From a virus: DNA of 42,663 nt. The DNA is taken from positions 1-42,663 of the IMG/VR virus record IMGVR_UViG_3300011432_000028. One strand, written 5' to 3'. Of this stretch, positions 1 to 7,069 are shown piece by piece. The translations under genes were made by a program, and so were the position numbers. Each line of letters begins with the position of its first letter. Position 1 is the first letter of the stretch. Under the pieces are notes generated by a model, which had not been told where the DNA came from, ran no database searches, and saw only the letters and a program-made list of their open reading frames with translations.

Positions 1-37
1 ATATTAGTACCGTACACTCAGTATGTAGAGATTATTT

Positions 38-96
38 CCTCAACCTCGACTTGAGGCTAGGCTACCGACCGTTCGGTAGCACGAACACACGTTCGT
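38..96. repeat. Three tandem hairpins at the left edge
   Basis: Three inverted repeats follow one another almost without gaps. The first has arms 38-43 and 51-56 (6 bp, 7-base loop), the second 61-68 and 73-80 (8 bp, loop CCGT), the third 81-86 and 91-96 (6 bp, 4-base loop). They lie just past the stop of the last minus-strand gene of the left operon (ends at 109), so they could form the 3' end or terminator region of that transcript. None is followed by a clear T-run on the minus strand, so a classical intrinsic terminator is not proven. Bases 1-37 and 97-108 show nothing else I can name. Confidence 0.45.
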
Positions 97-108
97 ACTG
101 TCACAAAG

Positions 109-309
109 TCACTGTTTCCGCGCTATGAATTGCATACCTAACTCTGTGGGGGTTTTCCAGGCAGGCCCGGTCGCACGCAAGTTCATATGCTCGATGCATG
201 AATAGCGGCTATTGCGAACTATGATGCCCTCTGCATCGCACGCATGACACTTGCGAGGGAGTCTGTACGCTCCGATGTTCTTCGGTACGTACTTAGCACG
301 TGCTGCCAT
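109..309 (-). CDS. Small zinc-ribbon-like protein
   Basis: This gene encodes 66 residues and starts at the ATG at 309, preceded by a GTGAGG ribosome site 5 bases upstream. The protein is basic and has a CHAC pair about a third of the way in, with a C-x2-H pair (CIEH) further on. Together these could bind one zinc ion as in small DNA- or RNA-binding phage proteins. A longer form from a GTG at 420 would add 37 residues of low-complexity look and overlap the upstream gene by 11 bases; the inner start has the better ribosome site. It is the last gene of a three-gene minus-strand operon. Function is unknown; the zinc role is inferred from cysteine/histidine spacing only. Confidence 0.55.
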   Translation of the reverse strand: MAARAKYVPKNIGAYRLPRKCHACDAEGIIVRNSRYSCIEHMNLRATGPAWKTPTELGMQFIARKQ

Positions 310-409
310 TTTTACCTCACTTTCACCCATCGTCCGCGATGGTATCGCTTGATCGCACCACACTTGCACTCTTTCACGAATGGATGATCTGTGTTCGGTA
401 CCTTGCGAG

Positions 410-622
410 TTACGATCCACTCGTGTCTGTGCTTTTTGTCCATATTCTCATCCTATCTGACGTGTCAAGTCCGACGAGTGACGTTCCACCTATGTACGTG
501 TTGCAGATAGCGCATAGGTGGTTGTCACGTGATGGAGGATCACATGCTTGTATGGTGCGATCAATCAGTTTGCAGCGATCTTCCTCGTCTTCACGCTCGC
601 ATCGCTTCGCGTATGCGGTCAT
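410..622 (-). CDS. Small hypothetical protein with CxxC motif
   Basis: This gene encodes 70 residues with a charged N-terminal third and a CAIC pair near the middle. Its ATG overlaps the TGA of the upstream gene (619-804) in an ATGA arrangement, a usual sign of translational coupling, which is the best evidence that it is real. It has no membrane segment and no family I recognise. A 9-bp inverted repeat (486-494 with 513-521) lies inside it and could be chance. Only one CxxC pair is present, so zinc binding is not secure. Confidence 0.45.
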   Translation of the reverse strand: MTAYAKRCEREDEEDRCKLIDRTIQACDPPSRDNHLCAICNTYIGGTSLVGLDTSDRMRIWTKSTDTSGS

Positions 623-804
623 CGCTGCATCACCTGCGCTTCCACGTTAGCGCGTGTGCGCTCCGCATCCTCTGCGAGTCCTGCAAGACCGAGACTCGTG
701 TATTCGTCTCGCATCGCTCCGAGTGAAGTCAGGATACGTATGTAATCAGCGGCAGTCAGCGTAACCGCATACGTTCCCATTTTCACACGTTCGGAATTTT
801 CCAC
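619..804 (-). CDS. Small hypothetical protein, first gene of left minus-strand operon
   Basis: This gene encodes 61 residues from a GTG start at 804 with a GGAGG ribosome site (CCTCC on the plus strand at 809-813). The C-terminal two thirds are probably helical (leucine, alanine and charged residues) and the protein looks soluble. It is the first gene after the divergent regulatory region and is coupled to the next gene by an ATGA overlap. The outer arm of the inverted repeat at 820-962 ends only 7 bases upstream of its ribosome site, so on the minus transcript that structure would sit in its leader. No family is recognised. Confidence 0.55.
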   Translation of the reverse strand: MENSERVKMGTYAVTLTAADYIRILTSLGAMRDEYTSLGLAGLAEDAERTRANVEAQVMQR

Positions 805-819
805 GTTTCCTCCGTTTCT

Positions 820-962
820 ACGAAGTTACGTAAGGGGCACTAGACGCATTGCCCACGTGGGCGAGTTGATTGCGCGTGACGCGGCGATGATGATCGCAGT
901 AAGCGGCGTGTGCCGCGTCGTCGCAATGCATAGCGTTTTACGTGCCCCTTGCGTAACCTCGT
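820..962. ncRNA. Large nested inverted repeat / candidate structured RNA or replication element
   Basis: The outer arms 820-840 and 942-962 are complementary over 21 positions with two exceptions (824 with 958, 831 with 951); on each strand one of these becomes a G-U wobble. Inside lie a perfect 12-base palindrome (851-862, CACGTG core) and a second long hairpin pairing 869-874 with 922-927 and 878-885 with 912-919, with a 26-base loop. This reads as a three-way junction with a long basal stem. It sits between the divergent minus operon (starts at 804) and the plus gene (starts at 1091). It could be a leader RNA of either unit, a free RNA, or a DNA element such as an origin or operator. Pairing is seen directly; the role is inference. 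Confidence 0.5.
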
Positions 963-1054
963 TCTGCCCTACAACTTCACCCTATGGGCACTGTCAAATA
1001 GTTGCTACTTGCAGGGACTATGCACACCTAGTTGATATGTGCTTTACTTCCGGC

Positions 1055-1072
1055 GGGAGCAACAATGCTCCC
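1055..1072 (+). promoter_or_regulatory. Leader hairpin upstream of the 1091 gene
   Basis: A 7-bp perfect stem (1055-1061 with 1066-1072) closes a 4-base loop and ends 8 bases before the GGGAGG ribosome site at 1081-1086. It could stabilise the mRNA 5' end or tune initiation. I see no clear sigma-70 promoter in the stretch 963-1054, which otherwise holds nothing recognisable. Confidence 0.3.
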
Positions 1073-1090
1073 CACACAAAGGGAGGCAAC

Positions 1091-1603
1091 ATGGATCGGA
1101 TCGTAGATACCGTGACGAGGGAGAGTGTGACCCTCGGAGACTTGGTTGTTGAACGCGCGATCATGAATCGCGACCGCGCTACTCGTGAAGTCGAATACGT
1201 GATGCGCCATGAAGGGTCGAACGAGGGACGCGGAACGGTCGAGCATGTCGCGTCGAGTATCAATGCGACCGAGGTACGCGTCACACCTCGCCTACGTGTG
1301 CGACGTAACGACGCCTGGCAGGACGGCTACCTAGAACTGTCGCGCGACATGGAGCGCAACCATGCAGTTCGGCGCGACATGCAAAGCGAGTGCATTTCGA
1401 TCAGGGTGCCTATCTGGTACCTCGCCGCTGTGGGTGCTGAGAAGGCAGCTGACAGCCACCGGCACCTGGGGGTGTCCTTCTCTGCACCTGAGACTGAGCG
1501 CACGGCTAAGCAACGCTCACGGCCCACCATGAAAGCGTCAGAGGTGAGAGCGGCGAAGCTTCGCGCTATCGCGGGCACGATCCGGATGGCTGAGCAAGAC
1601 TGA
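1091..1603 (+). CDS. Hypothetical protein, orphan plus-strand gene
   Basis: This gene encodes 170 residues. The ATG at 1091 has a near-perfect ribosome site (AAAGGGAGG, 5 bases spacing). The same frame stays open up to 857, but that extension would run through the inverted-repeat element and lacks a good ribosome site. The protein is rich in arginine, glutamate and alanine, with a helical C-terminal tail (KASEVRAAKLRAIAGTIRMA), no cysteine cluster and no membrane segment. It stands alone: structured region upstream, strong terminator 16 bases downstream. Local composition is higher in GC than the virion block (about 62% in one 60-base line counted). An early or regulatory role is a guess from position; no family is recognised. 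Confidence 0.65.
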   Translation: MDRIVDTVTRESVTLGDLVVERAIMNRDRATREVEYVMRHEGSNEGRGTVEHVASSINATEVRVTPRLRVRRNDAWQDGYLELSRDMERNHAVRRDMQSECISIRVPIWYLAAVGAEKAADSHRHLGVSFSAPETERTAKQRSRPTMKASEVRAAKLRAIAGTIRMAEQD

Positions 1604-1618
1604 CGCGCGGCGAAGTCT

Positions 1619-1645
1619 GGGGGGAGGGACTGTATCCCTCCCCCC
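1619..1645 (+). terminator. Intrinsic terminator after the 1091 gene
   Basis: A perfect 11-bp G/C-rich stem (1619-1629 with 1635-1645) closes a 5-base loop and is followed by TTTACTTT. It ends the transcript of the 1091-1603 gene and insulates the long virion operon that starts at 1790. Confidence 0.8.
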
Positions 1646-1740
1646 TTTACTTTGCGTCTACCCTTACTATTTATCTCCATGATTGCATTCTCCAGTTGCC
1701 TATTTTGAATACAACAAAACGCCGTAGTTGCATGTAACAA

Positions 1741-1770
1741 TTGATACTTGCCCTCGGCCCCCTTTATCAT
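1741..1770 (+). promoter_or_regulatory. Candidate sigma-70-like promoter for the virion operon
   Basis: TTGATA at 1741-1746 and TATCAT at 1765-1770 are separated by 18 bases; each box matches the consensus at 5 of 6 positions. It lies between the terminator at 1645 and the first virion-operon gene. A start site about 7 bases downstream would leave a leader of only about 13 bases beginning at the ribosome site AAAGGAGG, which is short and lowers confidence. The rest of 1646-1740 is AT-richer and shows no other signal. Confidence 0.35.
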
Positions 1771-1789
1771 CTCACGAAAGGAGGCAACT

Positions 1790-2101
1790 ATGTCGCTAGA
1801 CCTATCACCAGAAGATTCTGATCGAGTCAAAGAGATCAGACTTGCACTTGAGCAAGAGATGCGTGAAACTCCTTCGGTTAAACAGACCGCTCTCAAAGAG
1901 GTCGAAGATCTGAAGGAAGATGCACTCATCGCACTTCGTCATACTCTTAAGCATTCGGATAACAACTCTCTGAAGGCAAAAGTCGGTATGTGGGTCATCG
2001 ATACGTTGGTCGATGCACAGAAGACCGATCCTGAAAGTGAGCTTGTTACGTTTCTTAAGGGGATGGACGCTGCAAAGAGCGAAGCTCAAACCACACAGTA
2101 A
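1790..2101 (+). CDS. Hypothetical protein, first gene of the virion operon
   Basis: This gene encodes 103 residues. The ATG at 1790 follows AAAGGAGG with ideal spacing. The protein is acidic and helical throughout: charged helices in the first half, then a segment with LKAKVGMWVIDTLVDAQK resembling the helical repeat pattern of some small terminase or chaperone-like phage proteins. The likeness is not enough to name it. It overlaps the next gene by one base (TAATG). The large terminase gene is 13 kb away, so position does not particularly support a small-terminase role. Confidence 0.7.
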   Translation: MSLDLSPEDSDRVKEIRLALEQEMRETPSVKQTALKEVEDLKEDALIALRHTLKHSDNNSLKAKVGMWVIDTLVDAQKTDPESELVTFLKGMDAAKSEAQTTQ

Positions 2102-2499
2102 TGCGTCCGGTCTTACTTGACCATTCCATTGTAGGACAGTCTGCTACGAGCCTGACTATAAGGAAGGATCGTGAGTATGCAGCATGTCGCATCTGCGGGG
2201 ATATCTTCCAGCCCTGGTTGAATCAAGTACCTGATCATGAATATGAACCCATTATCGCTCTTGCTGCGTCCATTGAAATCCTCGAATGGCGCAACAAGCA
2301 TAATCGTAAGCACTCTGATAGAGAGCACAAGCTGTTCATGCAGTCAGGGCGTACATTGTCTCCCGAAGCATCTATTAGGCTTGCTCCGTTCGGGCTTGTG
2401 CCTATCGGAGATTCTGGCGATGAAGAAATTGCACAAGCCCTAGCTGAAGCACCACGTGCTCCCACAGACGACGTACAAACTACAAGGAAGGGGTACTAG
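2101..2499 (+). CDS. Hypothetical protein with CxxC and HxxxH motifs
   Basis: This gene encodes 132 residues. A CRIC pair lies near residue 30 and an H-x3-H followed by another histidine (HNRKHSDREH) near residues 70-80, a spacing that could bind zinc. The C-terminal 30 residues are acidic and proline-rich, probably disordered. The start overlaps the previous stop (TAATG) and the stop overlaps the next GTG (TAGTG), so the first three genes of the operon are translationally coupled. No family is recognised. Confidence 0.65.
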   Translation: MRPVLLDHSIVGQSATSLTIRKDREYAACRICGDIFQPWLNQVPDHEYEPIIALAASIEILEWRNKHNRKHSDREHKLFMQSGRTLSPEASIRLAPFGLVPIGDSGDEEIAQALAEAPRAPTDDVQTTRKGY

Positions 2500-2912
2500 T
2501 GCCATTTTACGAGATCATGTATGAGACAGGGCGTAGCTCTGTTGCGTTCTACGAGGATGATGCCGAAGCAGAATCAGCGGTAAAGGCACATCATGAACGC
2601 GCTGTGCAGGGTTTGTCGGGAGGCCCGGTCGGGGCACCGGCTGAGAGAATTGCGAAAGTACGTCAGTATGAGAAACATCCGAATGATTTGAATCCTGAGC
2701 AGACTATGGGAGCAGACGTTCTCAACAAGGAACTTTCTAGTCTCGTTAAAGCTATGTCAGACGAGAACGGTGTTGTTGACGTGGGACGCCTAGCTGTTGA
2801 AGTTAGAGCACTCAGTCATCCAATGGTTACCAGCAAGGAACATAGCTTCGATAGCAACTTCCTGATGAAGCCTACGAAGGAACTCAATCTCACCTTCTTG
2901 GAGGGCAACTAA
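2499..2912 (+). CDS. Hypothetical protein of the virion operon
   Basis: This gene encodes 137 residues from a GTG that shares its G with the previous TAG; AAGGAAGGGG just upstream is the ribosome site. The N-terminus (FYEIMYETGRSSVAFYEDD) has a beta-strand pattern, followed by a helical middle and a mixed C-terminal part. It is soluble, with no signal peptide. One base separates it from the next structural gene. Role unknown; position suggests virion or virion assembly. Confidence 0.65.
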   Translation: MPFYEIMYETGRSSVAFYEDDAEAESAVKAHHERAVQGLSGGPVGAPAERIAKVRQYEKHPNDLNPEQTMGADVLNKELSSLVKAMSDENGVVDVGRLAVEVRALSHPMVTSKEHSFDSNFLMKPTKELNLTFLEGN

Positions 2913-2913
2913 C

Positions 2914-3411
2914 ATGGCAACTATTGTCTTCCAACCAATGAGTCAGCTTGTGACTGACTATGTGATGGGCGCATCGGGCACAGAAGTACCGCCTGCTGCG
3001 TGGACGATGGGACTTAGCACGACTGTAGTGGGATCGGGTTCTAACATGATGCGAAACAGCGTTTGGTCGGTTACCATCTCAGGGTCGAACGTCAATGAAA
3101 TTGGTTCGGGTACTGCGAACGGTTATGCACGTCAGACCATCGCTAAGTCGATCAACACGGGTTCTATCGACTGGGGTACGTCTACCTTCGATAACACGTT
3201 CTCCACGGGAGGACAATCAACTGCCGCTGATCAGGTTACGTTTGGTGCGTTCTCAGGAGCACCATCCCCCAACGGTGCAAACTCGTGGGCATTGACCGCA
3301 GGTACGACTATCAACGCAGGCGATCTATGGTTCGCTGCTGATACTGCTGCAACGCGCACGTTTGCTAACGGCGACACAGAAAAGGTTACTGCCACGCTTA
3401 AAGCAGGTTAG
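2914..3411 (+). CDS. Putative virion structural protein (beta-sandwich type)
   Basis: This gene encodes 165 residues rich in Thr, Ser, Gly, Ala and Asn and poor in Lys and charge, typical of surface beta proteins of tailed phages. The segment ANGYARQTIAKS followed by strands and a WALTAGTTINAGDLWFAAD stretch resembles small virion proteins that decorate capsids or fibres. I do not see a motif that decides between the two. It begins the run of beta-rich genes that continues to 14963. Confidence 0.6.
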   Translation: MATIVFQPMSQLVTDYVMGASGTEVPPAAWTMGLSTTVVGSGSNMMRNSVWSVTISGSNVNEIGSGTANGYARQTIAKSINTGSIDWGTSTFDNTFSTGGQSTAADQVTFGAFSGAPSPNGANSWALTAGTTINAGDLWFAADTAATRTFANGDTEKVTATLKAG

Positions 3412-3414
3412 CCC

Positions 3415-3744
3415 GTGGCTACCGCAGTTAAGGTTCTAGGACAGTCGAATCCATCGGCTGCAACTTCAACAACTCTATACGCTTGCCCCGGTAGTACACA
3501 GACGATCATCTCGTCTATCATCGTATGCAACCGTTCGGCTACACCGACTAGCTACCGCGTATCGATTGATGTAAACGGGGCAGGAGACTCAAACGAGGAC
3601 TACATCGCCTACGATGTTCCGATAGGCGCAAATGAGTCTATCGCCATTGGACACGGAGTAACGATAGATGACACTGATCTGATCAGAGTATACGCAACTC
3701 TAGCTACTTTGACGTTCAGCGCGTTCGGTCAGGAAATTACTTAA
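3415..3744 (+). CDS. Putative virion-associated beta-sandwich protein
   Basis: This gene encodes 109 residues from a GTG start four bases after the previous stop. The sequence alternates hydrophobic and polar residues throughout (TTLYACPGSTQTIISSIIVC, then a conserved-looking YDVPIGANES turn, then a C-terminal FSAFGQEIT strand). I know this pattern from small phage structural proteins encoded next to fibre genes. It probably forms one jelly-roll or Ig-like domain on the particle surface. The stop overlaps the next start (TAATG). Confidence 0.65.
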   Translation: MATAVKVLGQSNPSAATSTTLYACPGSTQTIISSIIVCNRSATPTSYRVSIDVNGAGDSNEDYIAYDVPIGANESIAIGHGVTIDDTDLIRVYATLATLTFSAFGQEIT

Positions 3745-4289
3745 TGCGAGTTTTGCCGCAGCGCAGTGGTGGGCTATTTTCGCCTGAACGTATGATCCAT
3801 AATTCTTCGCTGGAATTTACGTTTCATGCGGCGATGGTCGATCCTTCGCTGGTTTCTACTACTCATGTAGCTAATGTTGCCTATCTATTTCCTTTTAGGC
3901 TATCTGAAGCCTCAACTATCAGGAAGCTAGGATGGATGAACGGAACTTCTGTAGGTAACAACTGCGATGTTGGTGTATATACCAATACATTTGCTCGTAT
4001 GATTTCAACAGGTTCCACGGCAGCAGCGGGAGCTAGTGTGTGGCAATGGGTAGATGTGACCGATACACCTATTGGGCCTGGGAAATACTACCTCGCTATT
4101 GCGCGAGATGTGTCAACGGCCAATCGAGGAATGCGATGGGGTAACAATGGGCCTATCGAACTAGCTCAACTATTCGGACTAGTAGATGCCGCTTCTAGTT
4201 TCCCATTGCCCGATCCTCTAGTGGGTGCGGCATTTACGACGATGGGGCAATACGTTTGTGGGATTAGATTGGGTAAGGCCGCATTTTGA
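3744..4289 (+). CDS. Putative virion protein, paralogue of the next gene
   Basis: This gene encodes 181 residues and is predicted to be all beta. A central block, NCDVGVYTNTFARMISTGST, is matched in the following gene by NYDLGVYNDNFVRLVSTGST, so the two are tandem duplicates that have diverged. Many aromatic residues and a C-terminal QYVCGIRLG strand suit a carbohydrate- or fibre-binding sandwich, but no named domain can be assigned. The ATG overlaps the upstream stop (TAATG). Confidence 0.6.
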   Translation: MRVLPQRSGGLFSPERMIHNSSLEFTFHAAMVDPSLVSTTHVANVAYLFPFRLSEASTIRKLGWMNGTSVGNNCDVGVYTNTFARMISTGSTAAAGASVWQWVDVTDTPIGPGKYYLAIARDVSTANRGMRWGNNGPIELAQLFGLVDAASSFPLPDPLVGAAFTTMGQYVCGIRLGKAAF

Positions 4290-4789
4290 TTAAACGACAA
4301 CTCCCCGATCCCTACTTCGATCCGCAGCTATGGTGGTCTGCACTAGCAACAGCGGCACTATCTTGGACTACAGGTACGCTGGTGGCTTCAGCGAATCGAG
4401 CTATGTATCTTCCGCAAATGTTCCCTGTTGACTGCGTTCTATACTCTCTCTCCTTTTATGCGGGTAACGGAACTGGCAACTATGATCTAGGGGTCTATAA
4501 CGATAATTTCGTTCGCTTGGTGTCAACGGGTTCAACCGCGATGTCGGCTGCGGGTGTAAAAACTCTGAGTTTGCCAGATTTCAAAGTCGCTGCTGGTACA
4601 CTGCTATTCGCAGCTTTGGCTCTTAGTAGCACAAGCGGTACGATTTTACGTGTCCCATACACGACTTCTGTTGCTAGTCAAACTGCTGGTTGTGGAACTG
4701 AAGATTCAGCGTTGCCTCTACCATCTACCGCAACTCCTGTACTAAGCGTGCAGAACGGACTTCCAATCGTTGTGTGGGGAGTTAGGTAA
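4286..4789 (+). CDS. Putative virion protein, paralogue of the preceding gene
   Basis: This gene encodes 167 residues from a TTG start that overlaps the TGA of the preceding gene by 4 bases; no better start is available without leaving a gap. It shares the D-[VL]-G-V-Y ... F-x-R-x-x-S-T-G-S-T-A block with its neighbour. It is all beta and Ser/Thr-rich with few charges. The stop overlaps the next ATG (TAATG). Together with the preceding gene it could form a hetero-oligomeric fibre or capsid decoration; this is inference. Confidence 0.6.
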   Translation: MIKRQLPDPYFDPQLWWSALATAALSWTTGTLVASANRAMYLPQMFPVDCVLYSLSFYAGNGTGNYDLGVYNDNFVRLVSTGSTAMSAAGVKTLSLPDFKVAAGTLLFAALALSSTSGTILRVPYTTSVASQTAGCGTEDSALPLPSTATPVLSVQNGLPIVVWGVR

Positions 4790-6735
4790 TGTACTATCTT
4801 CCCTTTGGTTGGGCAGCTAATGATGATGCGTTCGATGAGATCGCTTTTCTGTATCTTGGAGAGCCGTTCTACGTTCTTGATGCTGGTGTAGCTGATGCTG
4901 CGACTGTACTAGTCGATCTCCAAGTCAGTGACACACAGGTCTTTGAGGGTACTGATGCGGCAACAGTTCTTGTCGATCTACAAGCTAGTGGCACTGACGA
5001 ATATACAGTAGCTGTCGAGTATACCGATGCTGAAACTATCTATCTTGATATTCGTGTACGTGGTGTAGAAGAAGGTATCTTTTGGGATACCTTTGAGAAT
5101 CTCGACGCTTGGGAGATCGATGACAACTCGGGTTTTGGCGCCCCCGCCTATATCACCAAGCGACATGCAACCGAGGGTCTGACGAGTCTACGGTATACGG
5201 TAGACAACGTATATGGCTCCCCCGCATACTATCAGTGGATCGACCTAGACAACGGCGATAACCCCGCGATCCAATATTGGCTTTCCTTCGCATTTAGGAT
5301 TGAGGATTGGGAACGGGTGTGGCGCAACGGTGATGGATCTCCATTTTGGCTCCCTATAGACTTTGCTAGCGAAATAGATTTTGGTGGCACAGTAGGTGCG
5401 ACGCCACTAATAAGAGCCGTTTCTGAAACTACCGGAGAAATTGGGTTCTTCGATGGGACTACTACTACTTGGACTGCGATAAATGCTGACCAGTGGTATA
5501 GAGTTCAAATCGGCTGGCAAAACGACGGAACTGATATCGTTTATGAGGTCTGGTTTGAGGGGGCATTGGAAATCGTCAGTGATCCTGTATGGCTAGGTAG
5601 CAACCAACCTCAGTGGATTCCCAAAGGCCTTTTGATGTGGTCGGATAACGGCAACGTATCCGGTACAGTCTACCTAGATGATGTGATCTATAGCCTCGAT
5701 GTGCAGCCTAGGCAACCCTCGATTGTCGAGAGCGCACCTGGGACTACAGATAAGCAGTGGGTGAAAATGCGTGAGCGAGGGTTCGGAGGGTTCGGCAACA
5801 CAGGAGTATGGATTGAACTCGACCCCGACTATCTCGATACGGTAACTGAAGCCTATCTCTACGCAGAAGTCTACATCCCTCAAGTTCTTCTTGATACTCT
5901 AAGTAACAATGAATTTACTAATAATTTCTTAGAGACAGATCAGTTTCAACTACGTATTGTAAAAAGATTAGGTGTCAACAAATGGTGGACTGATAGTAGC
6001 CACGAATTCGGTACGGTCGTAGGCGATCGGTGGTACCGTGTTGCTTGGCACGAAGTCGCAGGAGTAGGAACTTACGATATTTACATCGATGATGATCTGT
6101 ACACTGGTGGCTATTTTGTCGCTCCTACGGGAATCAACTATATGGGGGCGTTTCCTCCTAGAGCTGACGAAGCCATAAACGATATGAGTTGGATCGGGGT
6201 AGACAATCTTGCATTTTCGCTCACTGGTTGGGTTCGCTCTGACAACTTTGACATGCATTGGGACTTTGAGGGACTAGATCCACTTTATGATGCAGTCGCC
6301 AATTATCCCACGCCTCCACGTTTTGCAGAATTCGGCGATGGAAACTACGTCCCATCACTTGAGGAAGGTGGCATTGGCCCTGGGCCTGGTTTACCTGATC
6401 CTCTTACGACCGAGACAGCGGAAGTCTTGCTTACTCTGTCCATCGAGAGTCTTGAGATTTTCTCAACTACGTTCGATGCTGCTCAGGTATACCTTCAATT
6501 CTACGTTCCCTTCTTCTCAGGGCAGGAAGCATATGGCTCCGCAGAGGAAGCAACCATTACGCTCGACTTGCAACCTGGCGGTGGAGAGTGTCACTCTACG
6601 TGGATAGCAACATTCTTAGGCGAAGGTGAAGCCTATCTTGAGTTTTATACCTCTGTGGAGACTTTGGAGTGGTCCGGCGATGAAGAACTTGAATGGTCAT
6701 TTGGCGATGTAGTTACCGAAGGGATTAACTGTTAA
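4789..6735 (+). CDS. Large repeat-flanked adhesin/fibre protein with ConA-like domains
   Basis: This gene encodes 648 residues. Residues about 33-100 contain three copies of a 20-residue repeat with core DAATVLVDLQ, the same repeat that fills the protein at 11989-14664. Two jelly-roll (concanavalin/LamG-like) domains follow, at about 100-310 and 320-490, each with W-Y-R-V and Y-L-D-D-hydrophobic strands typical of that fold. After a Gly/Pro linker the repeat pattern returns near residue 550, and the tail carries Trp-containing strands (LEWSGDEELEWSFGDV). The low Lys content, high Asp/Glu and lack of a signal peptide fit a virion surface protein. It overlaps both neighbours by one base. Receptor or glycan binding is likely from the fold but unproven. 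Confidence 0.7.
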   Translation: MYYLPFGWAANDDAFDEIAFLYLGEPFYVLDAGVADAATVLVDLQVSDTQVFEGTDAATVLVDLQASGTDEYTVAVEYTDAETIYLDIRVRGVEEGIFWDTFENLDAWEIDDNSGFGAPAYITKRHATEGLTSLRYTVDNVYGSPAYYQWIDLDNGDNPAIQYWLSFAFRIEDWERVWRNGDGSPFWLPIDFASEIDFGGTVGATPLIRAVSETTGEIGFFDGTTTTWTAINADQWYRVQIGWQNDGTDIVYEVWFEGALEIVSDPVWLGSNQPQWIPKGLLMWSDNGNVSGTVYLDDVIYSLDVQPRQPSIVESAPGTTDKQWVKMRERGFGGFGNTGVWIELDPDYLDTVTEAYLYAEVYIPQVLLDTLSNNEFTNNFLETDQFQLRIVKRLGVNKWWTDSSHEFGTVVGDRWYRVAWHEVAGVGTYDIYIDDDLYTGGYFVAPTGINYMGAFPPRADEAINDMSWIGVDNLAFSLTGWVRSDNFDMHWDFEGLDPLYDAVANYPTPPRFAEFGDGNYVPSLEEGGIGPGPGLPDPLTTETAEVLLTLSIESLEIFSTTFDAAQVYLQFYVPFFSGQEAYGSAEEATITLDLQPGGGECHSTWIATFLGEGEAYLEFYTSVETLEWSGDEELEWSFGDVVTEGINC

Positions 6736-7034
6736 TGGCAATCGGATTTGTAGCCAAAGGATCAAAGGAGAATGTAAACGTCGAATTTATCGATCGTTCT
6801 GAGCTTGTCACTGATCTATCAACATCAGGGCCGACGTTCGATGTTATCGACTCAGGAGAAGTGTTCAAAGTAACAGCAGGATCAGCTACGGCTACTGGAA
6901 TGATCGTAAAGCTCCTACTCGATACTACTGTCGGTGGAGTATGGGCAGAAGGAGAGTATCGTCTATTTGTCAAATTCACAGTAGGAGCACAGGTGATTCG
7001 CAAAGGCCCATATTACTTCCAAATTATTGAGTAG
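6735..7034 (+). CDS. Small beta protein, partner of the upstream repeat protein
   Basis: This gene encodes 99 residues. The C-terminal half (LLLDTTVGGVWAEGEYRLFV, then KGPYYF) is clearly homologous to that of the small protein at 14652-14963 (EIDTTLAGYVAGEEIKLYIK, then GPRFF). Both genes come directly after a repeat protein, so gene pair and order were duplicated together. The protein looks like one Ig-like sandwich. A role as a capping or adaptor subunit of the repeat protein is inferred from this conserved pairing only. Confidence 0.65.
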   Translation: MAIGFVAKGSKENVNVEFIDRSELVTDLSTSGPTFDVIDSGEVFKVTAGSATATGMIVKLLLDTTVGGVWAEGEYRLFVKFTVGAQVIRKGPYYFQIIE

Positions 7035-7069
7035 CGCAGCTACACCACATCGAGTAGAAAGGATCTAGT

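Noticed and set aside
349-564. 12-bp inverted pair TTGATCGCACCA/TGGTGCGATCAA as operators
   Set aside because: Two copies 190 bases apart inside coding sequence are suggestive, but a chance pair in this region is not rare enough to call a regulatory site.
857-1090. N-terminal extension of the 1091 gene
   Set aside because: Open frame only; no ribosome site at 857, it crosses the inverted-repeat element, and the ATG at 1091 has a near-perfect site.
1327-1929. 200-codon minus-strand frame
   Set aside because: It runs opposite the 1091 and 1790 genes and across the terminator; it is Ser/Arg-rich with no ribosome site, so it is a shadow frame.
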